A stretch of DNA of 64,000 bases, taken from contig JAYFNT010000009.1 in assembly GCA_034933285.1 (NCBI GenBank), forward strand, positions 124,001 through 188,000, in the 5' to 3' direction. Positions 42,388 to 50,574 of the stretch are shown here, piece after piece. The notes under the pieces were generated by a model, which made no database searches, was not told the origin of the DNA, and saw only the letters and a program-made list of their open reading frames with translations. The position numbers and the translations under genes are program-made. The stretch is from RPRC01 sp034933285. Lineage in GTDB: Bacteria > Desulfobacterota > Desulfuromonadia > Geobacterales > Geobacteraceae. The first letter of the stretch is position 1. Every line of letters begins with the position of its first letter.

Positions 42388-42777
42388 TCTTCAACCTTTC
42401 TTATGGAAAATTCGCAAAATTGTTTATTACTTACACTGTACGAAAGCGTTCTGTCAATGCCAAGGTGGCAACAAATACTCTATCTCCTTGAGATTGCGTA
42501 AAAATGATAATAAATGTTAGGGATTTTTTCATGTTTGCTGCCGGTTGGCTACCTGGAAATAGTATGGCAATACAATCTGATGCGTGCGAACTTTGGAGAG
42601 CACCAGAATGCTGCTTGGCAGGATTTTACCTTGCCAGGAGAAAATGAACCGGATAAGGAAAAAAAAGCTTGCATAATCCACGGTTCGCGTGGTAGAAAGA
42701 TTCTACAAATCAACGTTCACTACTAAAAAGTGAGCTCTTACGGCTCGCTTTTTTTGTTTTATACGGATCAGATCTTT
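42388..42777. other. Divergent intergenic and rimP leader region
   Basis: 390 bases between hisI (minus) and rimP (plus). On the minus strand a TTGACA box (42452-42457) could serve hisI, with a poor -10. On the plus strand TTGAGA, 17 bases, TAAATG near 42482-42510 is a weak candidate promoter for rimP. A small CCACG/CGTGG hairpin at 42678-42692 precedes a terminator-like hairpin. The 70-residue frame at 42514-42726 has no ribosome site or family. Confidence 0.4.
42725..42757 (+). terminator. Leader terminator upstream of rimP-nusA
   Basis: AGTGAGC (42729-42735) pairs with GCTCGCT (42743-42749, one G-T pair), followed by seven Ts. It lies 20 bases before the rimP start, with no gene ending ahead of it. 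In enterobacteria the rimP-nusA leader contains terminators and NusA controls its own operon, so a read-through-controlled attenuator is plausible. Confidence 0.65.
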
Positions 42778-43254
42778 ATGATTAATGATGTTGGCAAGCA
42801 GGTTGAGAATATCGCTAAACCGCTGGTTTCCTCACTTGGCTTGGAACTTGTGGAGATAGAGTACAAGCGGGAAGGCCGCACCATGGTTTTGCGTCTCTAT
42901 ATAGACAGAGAAGGCGGGGTGAGCCTTGACGATTGCGCGGCAGTCAGCCGCGAACTGTCAGCGGTTCTCGACGTGGAAGAGACAGTCCCAGGGAAATACA
43001 CTCTGGAAGTGTCTTCACCCGGTTTGAACCGTCCCCTCAAGAATAGGGAAGATTTCGAACGCTACACTGGCCGGTTGATCAAGGTCAAGACAAGAGAGCC
43101 TCTTCCGGATGAACAGGGAAACCTGCGCAAGACATTTCTAGGTGAGCTTGAGGGGGTTGACCGGGACTTTGTCTGCATGCATTTGCGTGAAGGGCAAAAG
43201 GCCAGGATCCCATTGGACGGCATTGCCAAAGCCAATCTGGAATTCGAATTTTGA
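42778..43254 (+). CDS. rimP: Ribosome maturation factor RimP
   Basis: 158 residues with two small domains: KPLVSSLGLELVEIEYKREGRTMVLRLYIDREGGVSLDDCAAVSRELSAVLD-type N-terminal part and KYTLEVSSPGLNRPLKNREDFERYTGRLIKV-type C-terminal part. It helps 30S assembly. ATG 42778 is chosen because upstream codons overlap the terminator hairpin. First gene of rimP-nusA-ylxR/L7Ae-infB-rbfA-nrnA-truB. Confidence 0.95.
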   Translation: MINDVGKQVENIAKPLVSSLGLELVEIEYKREGRTMVLRLYIDREGGVSLDDCAAVSRELSAVLDVEETVPGKYTLEVSSPGLNRPLKNREDFERYTGRLIKVKTREPLPDEQGNLRKTFLGELEGVDRDFVCMHLREGQKARIPLDGIAKANLEFEF

Positions 43255-43333
43255 CTGGATCAACAGAATATGAAGAAGTTTCGCACTGAACGTTTTCCCC
43301 TTACAAACAATTAACTTTTGAGGAGAGTTGGAA

Positions 43334-44515
43334 GTGGATACTACCTTTAACCTTAAAAATACTATCGATCAGATCGTAAAGGAAAAGGGAATCGACAAGT
43401 TGATAATCCTGGAAGCTCTTGAACAGGCTGTGCTTTCAGCAGCCAACAAGAAGTACAGGAACACCCGCGACCTCGAAGCCCACTATAACGAAGAGATCGG
43501 CGAAGTAGAGCTTTTTGAGTTTGTCACCGTTGTTGATGAGGTGCAGGATTCCTATAAGGAAATCGACTTGGAAGAAGCCCGGGAGGTAGATCCTGATGTT
43601 GAGATCGGTGACTCTCTGGGCATGAAAATGGATTCAAGCGATTTTACACGTATTGCTGCACAGACTGCCAAACAGGTGATCATACAGAAAGTGCGTGAAG
43701 CCGAACGTGAAACCATTTTCAACGAGTTCATCGGCAGAAAAGGGGAACTGGTAAACGGAATTGTGCGGCGATACGAAAAAGGAGAGTTGATCGTGGATCT
43801 GGGCAGGGCAGAAGCGATCCTGCCACAGAATGAGCAGGCGCCACGTGAGGTTTACCGGCAGGGTGACAGGATCAAAGCACTTATCACGCGAATCGACATG
43901 ACAGGCAAGGGCCCGCAGATTCTTCTTTCACGCGCGAATCCAGGTGTGCTCGCAAAGCTGTTTGAATCAGAAGTGCCTGAAATAGCTGAAGGAATTGTCG
44001 AGATCAAAGCTGTGGTGCGTGAACCGGGAAGCCGGTCAAAAATTGCGGTATATTCTCACGACTCGAATGTCGACCCGGTAGGCGCCTGCGTGGGAATGCG
44101 CGGTGCCCGTGTACAGAATGTCGTATCGGAATTGCGGGGTGAAAAGATCGATATCATACCATGGTCCGATGATATCGCGCGATTTGCATGTAATGCGCTC
44201 GCTCCCGCAGTGGTCTCGAAGATTTATATCGACGAGGACAGCAAGGCAATGGAAATTGTGGTTGCCGATGACCAACTTTCTCTTGCAATTGGCAAGAGAG
44301 GCCAGAATGTCCGGCTTGCGGCACGCTTGACCGGTTGGCGGATTGACATAAAGAGCGAGACCCGTGCAGCCGAAGCCGAAATGCTCCAGTATTCCTCCTT
44401 TGATGGATCTGATGAACAGGAAGCCCCTGAAGAAGCACCGTCCGAGGTGGAAGACGCCACCGTTGCCGATGAAGCAGGGCTTGAAAAGGCCGCGGAGATT
44501 ACGGAAGAAGATTAG
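43334..44515 (+). CDS. nusA: Transcription elongation factor NusA
   Basis: 393 residues: N-terminal RNA-polymerase-binding domain, S1 domain (GELVNGIVRRYEKGELIVDLGRAEAILP), two KH domains (VGACVGMRGARVQNVVSELRGEKIDII; LAIGKRGQNVRLAARLTGWRIDI) and an acidic C-terminal tail with no extra acidic repeats. It shapes pausing, termination and antitermination. GTG 43334 is preferred over TTG 43328 because AGGAG at 43321-43325 is 8 bases upstream. Confidence 0.95.
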   Translation: MDTTFNLKNTIDQIVKEKGIDKLIILEALEQAVLSAANKKYRNTRDLEAHYNEEIGEVELFEFVTVVDEVQDSYKEIDLEEAREVDPDVEIGDSLGMKMDSSDFTRIAAQTAKQVIIQKVREAERETIFNEFIGRKGELVNGIVRRYEKGELIVDLGRAEAILPQNEQAPREVYRQGDRIKALITRIDMTGKGPQILLSRANPGVLAKLFESEVPEIAEGIVEIKAVVREPGSRSKIAVYSHDSNVDPVGACVGMRGARVQNVVSELRGEKIDIIPWSDDIARFACNALAPAVVSKIYIDEDSKAMEIVVADDQLSLAIGKRGQNVRLAARLTGWRIDIKSETRAAEAEMLQYSSFDGSDEQEAPEEAPSEVEDATVADEAGLEKAAEITEED

Positions 44516-44519
44516 TTAC

Positions 44520-45125
44520 ATGCCCAGAGAAGCGCCTCAAAGAACATGCATAAGCTGCCGTAAAACGAATGACAAGTCCAGGCTTATACGGTATGTCCTT
44601 TCACCTGAAGGCGAAATTGTCCCGGATATTGCGAACAAGCTTCCGGGAAGAGGTGTCTATACGTGTGTCGACATGGGGTGTGCCAGGAAGGCGGTTGAAA
44701 GGAATCTTTTCTCAAGATCATTGAAACGAGCTGCCGAACCTCAGAATGCTGACAAGCTTTGCGCGCATATAGTAAGGTGTATGGAAGAGAGAATTTCTTC
44801 CTACATAGCCCTGGCGAACAAGGCAGGCAAGATCGTGTCGGGTAGCGACATGGTGATGGAAAATCTCCGGAAAAAGACTTCTCAGGGAAAGCTGGCACTA
44901 CTGGCAAATGACATATCTGAAGATATAGGTTTGAAAATCAGGCATCTTGCCGATGTTCACGGAATAACTTACTATGCACTTTTCGACAGGAACAGATTAG
45001 GCGAGCTTCTTGGAAAAGGGCTTCGCAGTGCGATCGTGGTTCAAGGAGAAGGATTCGTGGTATCGCTAATAAGGGAAATTGAAAGATACAGGAACTTTCT
45101 GAGGGGGGAGGGATGCTCACTATGA
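44520..45125 (+). CDS. YlxR (DUF448) - L7Ae-like fusion protein
   Basis: 201 residues. Residues about 1-80 are a YlxR/DUF448 domain (RTCISCRKTNDKSRLIRYVLSPEGEIVPDIANKLPGRGVYTC-type). Residues about 90-190 resemble a L7Ae/YlxQ ribosomal-type RNA-binding domain (IALANKAGKIVSGSDMVMENLRKKTSQGKLALLANDIS...). In Firmicutes these are two separate genes (ylxR, ylxQ) in the same place. It overlaps infB slightly. Role: RNA-binding accessory of the translation/transcription operon, inferred. Confidence 0.85.
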   Translation: MPREAPQRTCISCRKTNDKSRLIRYVLSPEGEIVPDIANKLPGRGVYTCVDMGCARKAVERNLFSRSLKRAAEPQNADKLCAHIVRCMEERISSYIALANKAGKIVSGSDMVMENLRKKTSQGKLALLANDISEDIGLKIRHLADVHGITYYALFDRNRLGELLGKGLRSAIVVQGEGFVVSLIREIERYRNFLRGEGCSL

Positions 45126-47716
45126 ATAAAACCAGGGTACATGAGCTGGCGCAAAAAATGGGGATCGATAACAAGGAACTCATCGCCAGACTTAAAGCAG
45201 TAGGCGTTGACGTGAAAAGTCATATGGCTATCGTCAGCGACGAAGACATTGTGAAGCTGACCCCCTCTGATCAACCTGTGAAGGAATTGTCCCAGGAAGA
45301 GGTACGGGTTAAGCCCACTGTCATACGACGACGTCCAAAAGCCGCTCCTGAAGCTCCACTCACAGTCGCTGAGGAAGAGTCGGCTGCTCCTGTGGAGGCT
45401 GAAACGGTTTCACAAGTTATGGAACCGGAACAAGTTCCGGCAGAAGTTGTGATAGTACCTCCGGTCGAAAAGAAAAAAGCTGTTGAGGCTCCTGCAGCGG
45501 AGATTAAGAAACCCACTGAGCAGCCCAAACCTGAAAAACCGGCAGAACAGCAAAAGCCTGAAAAAACCGTAGAACAGCATGTTCCCGGTCGAGCCCGTAT
45601 TATCGGCCGTGTAGAGATACCTTTGCCTCAGCAAAGACCTGTATCCAGGCCCCACGAGCGTCAACCTGTTCAAAGGCAGGCGCCGTCGGCTGTTGTGAGA
45701 CCGCAGCCCGTCCCCGCGCAGGAAACTCCCGTTACTGCCGATGAAAGGAAAAAAGGGCGGAAGGGCAAGGAAATCAGTGGTGGAGAAGCTGACAGGGGCG
45801 CAAAAAAAGGGCCTTCAACACTCGGAAAGAAAAAGGACGGTTTCAAGAAAGTAGAAATTATTGAAAAACGTGAAAGAGTCTTTGAACCCGGATATCGAGG
45901 TGGCAAAGGCAAAAAGAAGGAAAAGGATGAGAGCAGGAAAACCGAGATCACAGTGCCCAAGGCGATCAAAAGGATAATCAAGATATCTGAAAGCATTACG
46001 GTTGGGGAGATGGCCAAGCGAATGGGAGCCAAGGCCAACGACCTAATAAGGGCGTTGATGAAGATGGGCCTCATGGCTACCATCAACCATCCGCTTGATT
46101 TCGAGACCGCGGCTATAATTGCAGCTGATTTCGGTTATGAAGTGGAAAATGTCGCCATAGACATGGACGAGATGCTTGAAGCGGCGCCTGACAATCCGGA
46201 AGATCTGGTGAAACGGCCGCCGGTCGTGACGATCATGGGCCATGTTGACCACGGCAAGACCTCTTTGCTGGATGCAATCAGGGCAACAAATGTTATTGCA
46301 GGTGAAGCCGGCGGCATAACACAGCACATCGGTGCATACGATGTCGAACTGAATGGCCGGAAGATCACCTTCCTCGACACGCCGGGTCATGAAGCATTTA
46401 CTGCCATGAGGGCGCGCGGAGCAAAGGTCACCGATATTGTCATCCTTGTTGTTGCAGCTGACGATGGTGTCATGCCCCAAACCAAGGAAGCCGTCAACCA
46501 TTCCAAAGCTGCCGGAGTGCCAATCATTGTTGCAGTAAACAAGATTGACAAACCAGAAGCCAAGCCTGAAAGGGTGAAACAGGAATTGATGGAGTTCGGT
46601 CTTGTTTCAGAGGAATGGGGAGGAGACACCATATTCGTGGAGGTGTCCGCCAAGAAGAAAATCCACCTGCCGGAGTTGCTTGAAATGGTGCTGCTCCAGG
46701 CCGACGTGCTGGAATTGCGGGCAAACCCTGCGAAAACGGCTCGTGGCACAATCATCGAGGCAAAGCTGGACAGGGGACGCGGGCCGGTTGCCACCGTGCT
46801 TGTTCAGGAAGGGACCTTGAATGTCGGTGATTATTTCGTGACAGGTGTGCATTACGGAAGGGTCCGCGCCATGCAGAATGACAAGGGGGAAAAGGTCCAG
46901 GTTGCCGGACCTTCGATGCCGGTCGAAGTTATCGGACTTACCGGCGTGCCTGATGCGGGCGACGTGTTCGTGGTCCTTGGTGATGAGCGCCAGGCAAGGG
47001 ACATCGCCATGCACCGCCAGCAGAAAATACGTGAAACCGAACTGGCAAAAACCAGCAAGTTGTCATTGGAGCAGTTGTACGAAAAGATTCAAAAGGGCGA
47101 GGTCAAGGAACTCAACGTTGTGGTTAAAGGCGACGTTCAGGGATCGGTTGAAGCTGTTTCCGAATCCCTCAGGAAGCTGTCTACCGATGCCATCAGACTT
47201 CGTGTAATAAACTCCTCTGTTGGAGCCATAACGGAAACCGACGTAAACCTTGCGACTGCCAGCAACGCTATTGTCCTTGGGTTCAACGTCCGTCCTGAAG
47301 TCAAGGCTCATGCCCTGGCCGAAAAAGAGGGGGTGGACATCCGCCTCTACAACATTATCTACGACGCGGTCGACGACATCAAAAAGGCAATGGAAGGTCT
47401 CCTCGAGCCTACGCTCAAGGAAAAACACCTTGGCCGGGCGGAGATACGGGAAGTATTCTCCGTTCCAAAGCATGGCAATGTCGCAGGCTGCTACGTGCTT
47501 GACGGCAAAATGCTCAGGAATTCGCAAGTCCGTCTGTTGCGCGACAATATAGTCATCTACGAAGGAAAAATGGCGAGTCTCCGGCGATTCAAGGATGATG
47601 TCAAGGAAGTCGCTTCAGGCTATGAATGCGGTATTTCACTGGAAAACTATAACGACATCAAACCGGGAGACATCATCGAGGCCTTTGAAATCGAGAAAGT
47701 CGCGGCTACACTGTGA
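45122..47716 (+). CDS. infB: Translation initiation factor IF-2
   Basis: 864 residues. N-terminal IF2N helical domain (TRVHELAQKMGIDNKELIARLKAVGVDVKSH) plus a long charged Pro/Glu/Lys linker, a second IF2N copy (GEMAKRMGAKANDLIRALMKMGLMATI), then the G domain (GHVDHGKTSLLDAIR, DTPGHEAFTAMRARG, NKID) and domains II-IV ending EIEKVAATL. It delivers fMet-tRNA to the 30S. ATG 45122 has GGAGGG 9 bases upstream; 45113 would abut it. Confidence 0.96.
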   Translation: MNKTRVHELAQKMGIDNKELIARLKAVGVDVKSHMAIVSDEDIVKLTPSDQPVKELSQEEVRVKPTVIRRRPKAAPEAPLTVAEEESAAPVEAETVSQVMEPEQVPAEVVIVPPVEKKKAVEAPAAEIKKPTEQPKPEKPAEQQKPEKTVEQHVPGRARIIGRVEIPLPQQRPVSRPHERQPVQRQAPSAVVRPQPVPAQETPVTADERKKGRKGKEISGGEADRGAKKGPSTLGKKKDGFKKVEIIEKRERVFEPGYRGGKGKKKEKDESRKTEITVPKAIKRIIKISESITVGEMAKRMGAKANDLIRALMKMGLMATINHPLDFETAAIIAADFGYEVENVAIDMDEMLEAAPDNPEDLVKRPPVVTIMGHVDHGKTSLLDAIRATNVIAGEAGGITQHIGAYDVELNGRKITFLDTPGHEAFTAMRARGAKVTDIVILVVAADDGVMPQTKEAVNHSKAAGVPIIVAVNKIDKPEAKPERVKQELMEFGLVSEEWGGDTIFVEVSAKKKIHLPELLEMVLLQADVLELRANPAKTARGTIIEAKLDRGRGPVATVLVQEGTLNVGDYFVTGVHYGRVRAMQNDKGEKVQVAGPSMPVEVIGLTGVPDAGDVFVVLGDERQARDIAMHRQQKIRETELAKTSKLSLEQLYEKIQKGEVKELNVVVKGDVQGSVEAVSESLRKLSTDAIRLRVINSSVGAITETDVNLATASNAIVLGFNVRPEVKAHALAEKEGVDIRLYNIIYDAVDDIKKAMEGLLEPTLKEKHLGRAEIREVFSVPKHGNVAGCYVLDGKMLRNSQVRLLRDNIVIYEGKMASLRRFKDDVKEVASGYECGISLENYNDIKPGDIIEAFEIEKVAATL

Positions 47717-47791
47717 GTCGTTGGCGCCGAATGTTCATAATGCCCTATTCGATGAATCAATTTTTTGTCCATGGTTGCAAGGTGATATCTG

Positions 47792-48166
47792 ATGACTGTA
47801 AAGCGTTCTGAAAAAGTCGCGGAAGCCATACATGAAATTGTCTCCGCTCTTCTTCTCAAAGGTGTGAAAGACCCCCGGATAGGCTTCACGACTATTACCG
47901 GAGTTAAGGTTTCCGATGATCTCCACTTTGCAACGATATATTTCAGTGTCATAGGCAGTGATGCTGAAAAAAAGTCGACGGGCGACGGGTTGAACAGCGC
48001 CAGGGGATTCATCAGGAGAGAACTGGGAAAAAATCTGCGAATGAGGTACGTTCCGGAAATATTTTTCAGATACGATGAGTCCGTGGAGTACGGACAAAGA
48101 ATCGATAATCTTCTCGACGAGATCCATACTACGGAAAACGACAATGATATTGAACATTCTCAGTGA
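47792..48166 (+). CDS. rbfA: Ribosome-binding factor A
   Basis: 124 residues: KRSEKVAEAIHEIVSALLLKGVKDPRIGFTTITGVKVSDDLHFATIYFSV-type core and SARGFIRRELGKNLRMRYVPEIFF, with a KH-like fold binding the 16S 5' end. Last 23 bases overlap nrnA. The 75-base gap to infB holds nothing recognisable. Confidence 0.94.
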   Translation: MTVKRSEKVAEAIHEIVSALLLKGVKDPRIGFTTITGVKVSDDLHFATIYFSVIGSDAEKKSTGDGLNSARGFIRRELGKNLRMRYVPEIFFRYDESVEYGQRIDNLLDEIHTTENDNDIEHSQ

Positions 48167-49094
48167 GATAGAAAATAACAGCTCGTTTCTCATAACAACT
48201 CACGAGAATCCGGATGGCGATGCCGTCGGGTCGACTTTGGCCTTGGGATGTTTTCTTAAATCTATTGCCAAGGATGTCTTGATTTATTATCGCGACCCAA
48301 TGCCAGATACATATTTGTATCTGCCTTTGGCATGCACAGTCGTCAATGAAATCCCTGAACGACATTTCGACATCTGCTTTATCCTGGATGCCGGAGAAGC
48401 AGATCGTGTCTGTAAGGGATTTTCCTCCCTGGTAAAATGTCGAAAGCTTATCAATATTGATCATCACCCATATGGAGACAAGTTCGGATTCATTAATTAT
48501 GTCGATCCATCCGCTTCCGCGACCGGTGCTATGGTCTACAGGATAATAAAAGCTTCCGGTCGCCAGTTGGACATTGAAACGGCTTTGTGCATTTATACAG
48601 CTATAGTTGCGGATACTGGATCTTTTCGTTATTCAAATGCTAACAGGGAAGCTTTCATAATAGCAGGCGAACTGGTTGATCTGGGCATCAACCCCTGGAT
48701 GGTATCTGAACGTCTTTACGAGAGTCAGCCAAAGAACCGCCTTGACCTGCTGGCTCTTGCCCTGTCCACTTTGGCAGTATCGGAAAAGGGTGATTTCGCA
48801 TCGTTGACGGTAACCCTCGACATGTTTGAAAAGACCGGCGCAGGCCCGGACCTCACAGACGGCTTTGTCAATTATCCCCGCTCGATTCAGGGAGTGGAAG
48901 TGGCGATTCTATTCAGGCAAGTATCTGACAGGGTTTACAAGGTTGGTTTCCGTTCAAAGGGAAAGGTCAATGTCGCACGGCTGGCCGCAATGTTGGGTGG
49001 CGGAGGCCATCACAATGCTGCCGGCTGTACGGTTACAGGATCCATCGAAGAAGTCAGGAAGACTGTATTTTCCACCATCGAGAAGGCTCTCTGA
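48144..49094 (+). CDS. nrnA: Bifunctional nanoRNase/pAp phosphatase NrnA
   Basis: 316 residues of the DHH/DHHA1 family. Motifs: TTHENPDGDAVGSTLAL, FILDAGEADR, NIDHHPYGD (DHH) and C-terminal GGGGHHNAAGC (DHHA1). In the family it degrades 2-5-nt RNA and pAp. Start ATG 48144 within the rbfA end; its position between rbfA and truB is typical. Confidence 0.9.
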   Translation: MILNILSEIENNSSFLITTHENPDGDAVGSTLALGCFLKSIAKDVLIYYRDPMPDTYLYLPLACTVVNEIPERHFDICFILDAGEADRVCKGFSSLVKCRKLINIDHHPYGDKFGFINYVDPSASATGAMVYRIIKASGRQLDIETALCIYTAIVADTGSFRYSNANREAFIIAGELVDLGINPWMVSERLYESQPKNRLDLLALALSTLAVSEKGDFASLTVTLDMFEKTGAGPDLTDGFVNYPRSIQGVEVAILFRQVSDRVYKVGFRSKGKVNVARLAAMLGGGGHHNAAGCTVTGSIEEVRKTVFSTIEKAL

Positions 49095-49098
49095 TTTG

Positions 49099-50013
49099 AT
49101 GGACGGTTTCTTTGTTATTGACAAACCAGTGGGCTTGACTTCGCATGATGTTGTTTCGTTTGTAAGAAGAATCCTTCGAACGAAAAAAGCAGGCCACACG
49201 GGAACTCTCGACCCTTTTGCCACAGGAGTCTTGCCCGTAGCGGTCGGCCGCGGTACAAAGGCAATCCCGTTTCTTGACGACTCCGTAAAAGAGTATCGTG
49301 CGACAATGCGGCTCGGTGTTGCAACGGATACGCAGGATTGTACTGGAAATGCTCTATTCGATAAAGAATACCGGCACGTATCCAGAGAGCTACTGCTCGA
49401 AGTCTTCATCAAGTTCACCGGAAAAATCCGCCAGATCCCGCCAATGTTCTCCGCTGTTAAAATTGGTGGCGTACCGCTTTATAAACATGCCCGAAAGGGA
49501 AATGAAATAAACCGGCCTGCCCGTGATATTGAAATTCTGTCCCTCTCACTTGCTAATCTGGAACTCCCCTTTGTCACCTTTGCCGTGAGCTGTTCCAGGG
49601 GAACGTATGTTCGTACCTTGGCAAATGATATCGGCGAAACGCTTGGATGCGGCGCTCATCTCACACAATTGCGCAGAACCAGAAGCGGGAGGTTCTCTGA
49701 AGAGGAGGCGATGAGTCTTGACGAGTTTGTCGAGAAGGCCGATAAGACGAGCCTCGAAAGTGTCTTGATTTCCCCCTACAGTGCTTTGTCCGATCTTAAG
49801 GATCTGCAACTTGACGAAACGAGTGAGATAAAGGTTTTTCACGGTGTGGTCCCGGAAGAATGCAACATCATTGAATTGTCCGGTCAGGAACTGCTTCAAA
49901 GCGAGAAATTTCGTCTTTCCCGCGGCACAAGACTTCTTGCCGTGGCGGAACGAACCGGGTGCCAAATGCCGGGTTCTTCGCAAAACACTCGTCTTTTAAG
50001 GGTCTTCACCTAG
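49099..50013 (+). CDS. truB: tRNA pseudouridine-55 synthase
   Basis: 304 residues. GFFVIDKPVGLTSHDVVSFVRR, the catalytic HTGTLDPFATGVLPVAVGRGTK (Asp in GTLDP), IPPMFSAVKIGGVPLYKHAR and a C-terminal PUA-like region. It modifies U55 in the tRNA T loop. ATG at 49099, 4 bases after the nrnA stop. Confidence 0.96.
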   Translation: MDGFFVIDKPVGLTSHDVVSFVRRILRTKKAGHTGTLDPFATGVLPVAVGRGTKAIPFLDDSVKEYRATMRLGVATDTQDCTGNALFDKEYRHVSRELLLEVFIKFTGKIRQIPPMFSAVKIGGVPLYKHARKGNEINRPARDIEILSLSLANLELPFVTFAVSCSRGTYVRTLANDIGETLGCGAHLTQLRRTRSGRFSEEEAMSLDEFVEKADKTSLESVLISPYSALSDLKDLQLDETSEIKVFHGVVPEECNIIELSGQELLQSEKFRLSRGTRLLAVAERTGCQMPGSSQNTRLLRVFT

Positions 50014-50117
50014 GTTTCCCTTTACATGGGACAGTTATTATGGTAGATAAAATTACTTCGCCAAAGTATAAAGCCTGATATAAAGTACGATTTTTCAGTG
50101 GAAAGGGGGTGTAATGA

Positions 50118-50384
50118 ATGCTGGTAACGGAAAAGAAACAGGAAATCATCAAGACTCATAAACGTCATGAGGCTGATACCGGTTCTCCTGAGGTTCAGAT
50201 AGCGATTCTTACCGAGAGGATCACGTATTTGACTGAACATTTCAAGGTCCATAAAAAGGATCATCACAGTCGCAGGGGTCTTCTGAAGATCGTCGGCCAG
50301 AGAAGGCGGCTGCTCGATTATCTGAAAAACAAAGATGTTGAAAGATATCGCGCCATTATTGAAAAGCTTGGTATCAGGAGATAA
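50118..50384 (+). CDS. rpsO: 30S ribosomal protein S15
   Basis: 88 residues: EIIKTHKRHEADTGSPEVQIAILTERITYLTEHFKVHKKDHHSRRGLLKIVGQRRRLLDYLK-type four-helix core. AAAGGGGGTG precedes the ATG. It binds the central 16S domain and often autoregulates. pnp follows. Confidence 0.97.
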   Translation: MLVTEKKQEIIKTHKRHEADTGSPEVQIAILTERITYLTEHFKVHKKDHHSRRGLLKIVGQRRRLLDYLKNKDVERYRAIIEKLGIRR

Positions 50385-50386
50385 GA

Positions 50387-50436
50387 AAAGGCAGTATATC
50401 TCTTGAAGTTCGGGGATATATTGCCTTTATTTTTTG
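50387..50436 (+). terminator. Terminator after rpsO
   Basis: A 14-bp stem (AAAGGCAGTATATC with GATATATTGCCTTT, one G-U) is followed by ATTTTTT. Strong rho-independent shape. Confidence 0.8.
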
Positions 50437-50439
50437 GGG

Positions 50440-50467
50440 ACGGGCGTAAAGCCCGTTCGTTTTTTTG
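50440..50467 (+). terminator. Second tandem terminator before pnp
   Basis: ACGGGC-GTAAA-GCCCGT followed by TCG and seven Ts, directly downstream of the first terminator. It probably ensures that pnp is not simply co-transcribed, or is read through partly. Confidence 0.75.
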
Positions 50468-50541
50468 TTGGGGGCGCGGGTAGAACAACCAATCCGCCCT
50501 GTGCAGGGTGATGAATTGGTTCTTTTATCGACGGCCCCAAC
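50467..50541 (+). promoter_or_regulatory. Long structured leader of pnp
   Basis: Nested stems: outer GTTGGGG (467-473) with CCCCAAC (535-541), middle AACCAAT (487-493) with ATTGGTT (515-521), inner CCCT (497-500) with AGGG (505-508), offsets from 50000. The long leader ahead of pnp recalls the RNase III-cut, PNPase-autoregulated leader of enterobacteria. Whether the same mechanism works here is inference. Confidence 0.55.
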
Positions 50542-50574
50542 AGACAACAAAGAATGCTGGGAGGCTAGAATTTG

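Noticed and set aside
42514..42726. 70-residue frame ahead of rimP
   Set aside because: No ribosome site or family; more likely transcribed leader.
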